From Chenopodium formosanum (taxonomy: Eukaryota; Streptophyta; Magnoliopsida; Caryophyllales; Amaranthaceae), in assembly GCA_024500155.1 (NCBI GenBank), contig CM044877.1, positions 81,824,501 to 81,888,500 of the forward strand: a stretch of DNA of 64,000 nucleotides, given 5' to 3'. The translations under genes were made by a program, and so were the position numbers. Shown here piece after piece: positions 62,890 to 64,000 of the stretch; within the stretch, counting starts at the first letter, position 1, and each line of letters begins with the position of its first letter. A model generated the notes under the pieces. That model searched no databases, was not told the origin of the DNA, and saw nothing but the letters and a program-made list of their open reading frames with translations.

Positions 62890-64000
62890 TCAAAACGGTT
62901 TGACAGTTCGGGTTTAGTTCGGTTTGAAATCGGTTCGGTACTAAATCGGGTCGGTTTGAAATCGGTTAAATATATCGCAGGTCGGTTTCAGTTCGGTTTA
63001 AATAGTCATCGGTTCGATTCGGTTTCGGTTTATTCCTGAACGATTTTAATTCAGTTCGGGTTGTAAACGGTTCGGGAAGTAAACGGTTCGGTACAGCCGG
63101 CTGGCCGGGTTGTGGTTTGTTAACGGTTCGGTGTAAACGGTTTTTATACCGGTTCAAACAGTTTTGGGTTGGAAACGGTTTCGAGTTAGAAACGGTTCGG
63201 TTCTTTTTCGGTTCAGTTTAATTTTGGTTCGGTTTGTTAATAGGTTCGCCTTTTATACAATTTAACGTTATTCGGATCAGTTCCATTTCACATTTACTAA
63301 ATTATGGTTCAGAACGATTTTTTATTTCAAAAAGTCGGTTTTTAATCAGGTTGTTTGGATTCGGGCAGTTAAACAATTTTTGTTTGAAATTTCATAGTAC
63401 TTGCTAACTAACCTTTTGCTGGTTAACAAGTTTTATATCAAGGCGAGACTTCATCACTTCATATTTAGGCATTAGGCATTATATTATATACAAATTCTCA
63501 TCGATTTTAAAAATACATATCATGTTATTTTCAAGTTTAGTCATACTGATGTTACTAGTTTATTACGAAGTAACGTAGATTATAAATGTTTAGTGTATTA
63601 ATGAATTATTATTGTTTTACTATCACATTATTAGTTGCTTCTTATTAAATCATCTAATTGATGTGTCATAATCATGATTTCATGAGTTATTGTGAGATCG
63701 AAATTACAGTTTGATTTATAGACAGTTTGGTTTATAAACGGTTCGGTGCAAATGGGTTGCAGTTTGTTAACGGTTCAGTGTAAATGGTTTTTACCTCAGT
63801 TCAAACGGTTGGTTGGAAACGGTTTCGGGTTAGAAACGGTTCGGTTTTTTTTCGGTTCGGTTTGATTTCAGTTTGGTTTAAAACTAGTTCGGTTTGTTAA
63901 CGGGTTCAGTTCTTACACGGTTTGACATTATTTGGATCGGTTCGGTTTTGGTTTCGGTTTTACTTAAATACGGTTCGGGTCGGTTTTCGGTTTTACAAAA
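62890..64000. repeat. Degenerate CGGTTCGGTTT repeat with a ~646-bp higher-order duplication
   Basis: CGGTTCGG, CGGTTTCGG and AAACGGTT recur densely at 62890-63270 and 63700-64000 (window end), separated by AT-rich DNA. The second block repeats the first in order: GTTTGTTAACGGTTC at about 63116 and 63762 begins two ~100-base stretches that align closely. No coding capacity; frames reading RFGSVLNRVG are repeat read-through. Confidence 0.75.

Overview
This is plant nuclear DNA, from a dicot by its gene content. It is AT-rich, has intron-bearing genes with plant orthologues, two nuclear tRNA genes, and a heavy load of MITEs, SINEs, tandem repeats and one recent Ty3/gypsy insertion. Nothing fixes the species; I only infer a eudicot.

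Layout. 0-5 kb is repeat-rich: a degenerate GGGTC-type tract, a tandem array of 123-bp fold-back units, and an array of about 322-bp units (array 1). 5.2-11 kb is a gene block: tRNA-Thr(CGT), an embryo-type NF-YB gene (LEC1-like/L1L, minus), a three-exon gene for a TPD1-like secreted cysteine-rich ligand (minus), and a membrane protein with a DUF761-like tail (plus). 14.2-17.7 kb holds a second 322-bp array (array 2), then diverged units, a decayed 3' end of 25S rRNA on the minus strand, and a GC-rich minisatellite. This order looks like dispersed ribosomal intergenic spacer.

19-29 kb carries a TPK1-type two-pore K+ channel (two exons), a nine-exon MAP70 microtubule-associated protein (MAP70.5-like, with a SINE in intron 1) and a short putatively myristoylated PADRE/DUF4228-like protein. 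32.9-38.6 kb is a complete but inactive chromovirus-type Ty3/gypsy element with near-identical 419-bp LTRs and a 5-bp target duplication. Its coding region is broken by four TAG stops and one frameshift. 40-42.2 kb encodes the chloroplast PPR-SMR protein SVR7. 42.7-45 kb has a Mutator-like element with a 9-bp target duplication, a SINE with a 19-bp target duplication, and tRNA-Arg(TCG). 46.8-47.9 kb encodes a proline-rich heavy-metal-associated protein of the Pi21/HIPP type ending in a CaaX box. 48-64 kb has no confident protein gene. It contains a miniature LTR retrotransposon (TRIM), several Tourist-like MITEs, a possible copia LTR remnant and CGGTTCGG-type degenerate repeats.

The genes are independent nuclear loci, not an operon or pathway. 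The most unusual material is the repeat biology: rDNA-spacer-like arrays at two sites, tandem fold-back units, and a young retroelement whose nonsense mutations are all TAG. I found no convincing new multi-gene system.
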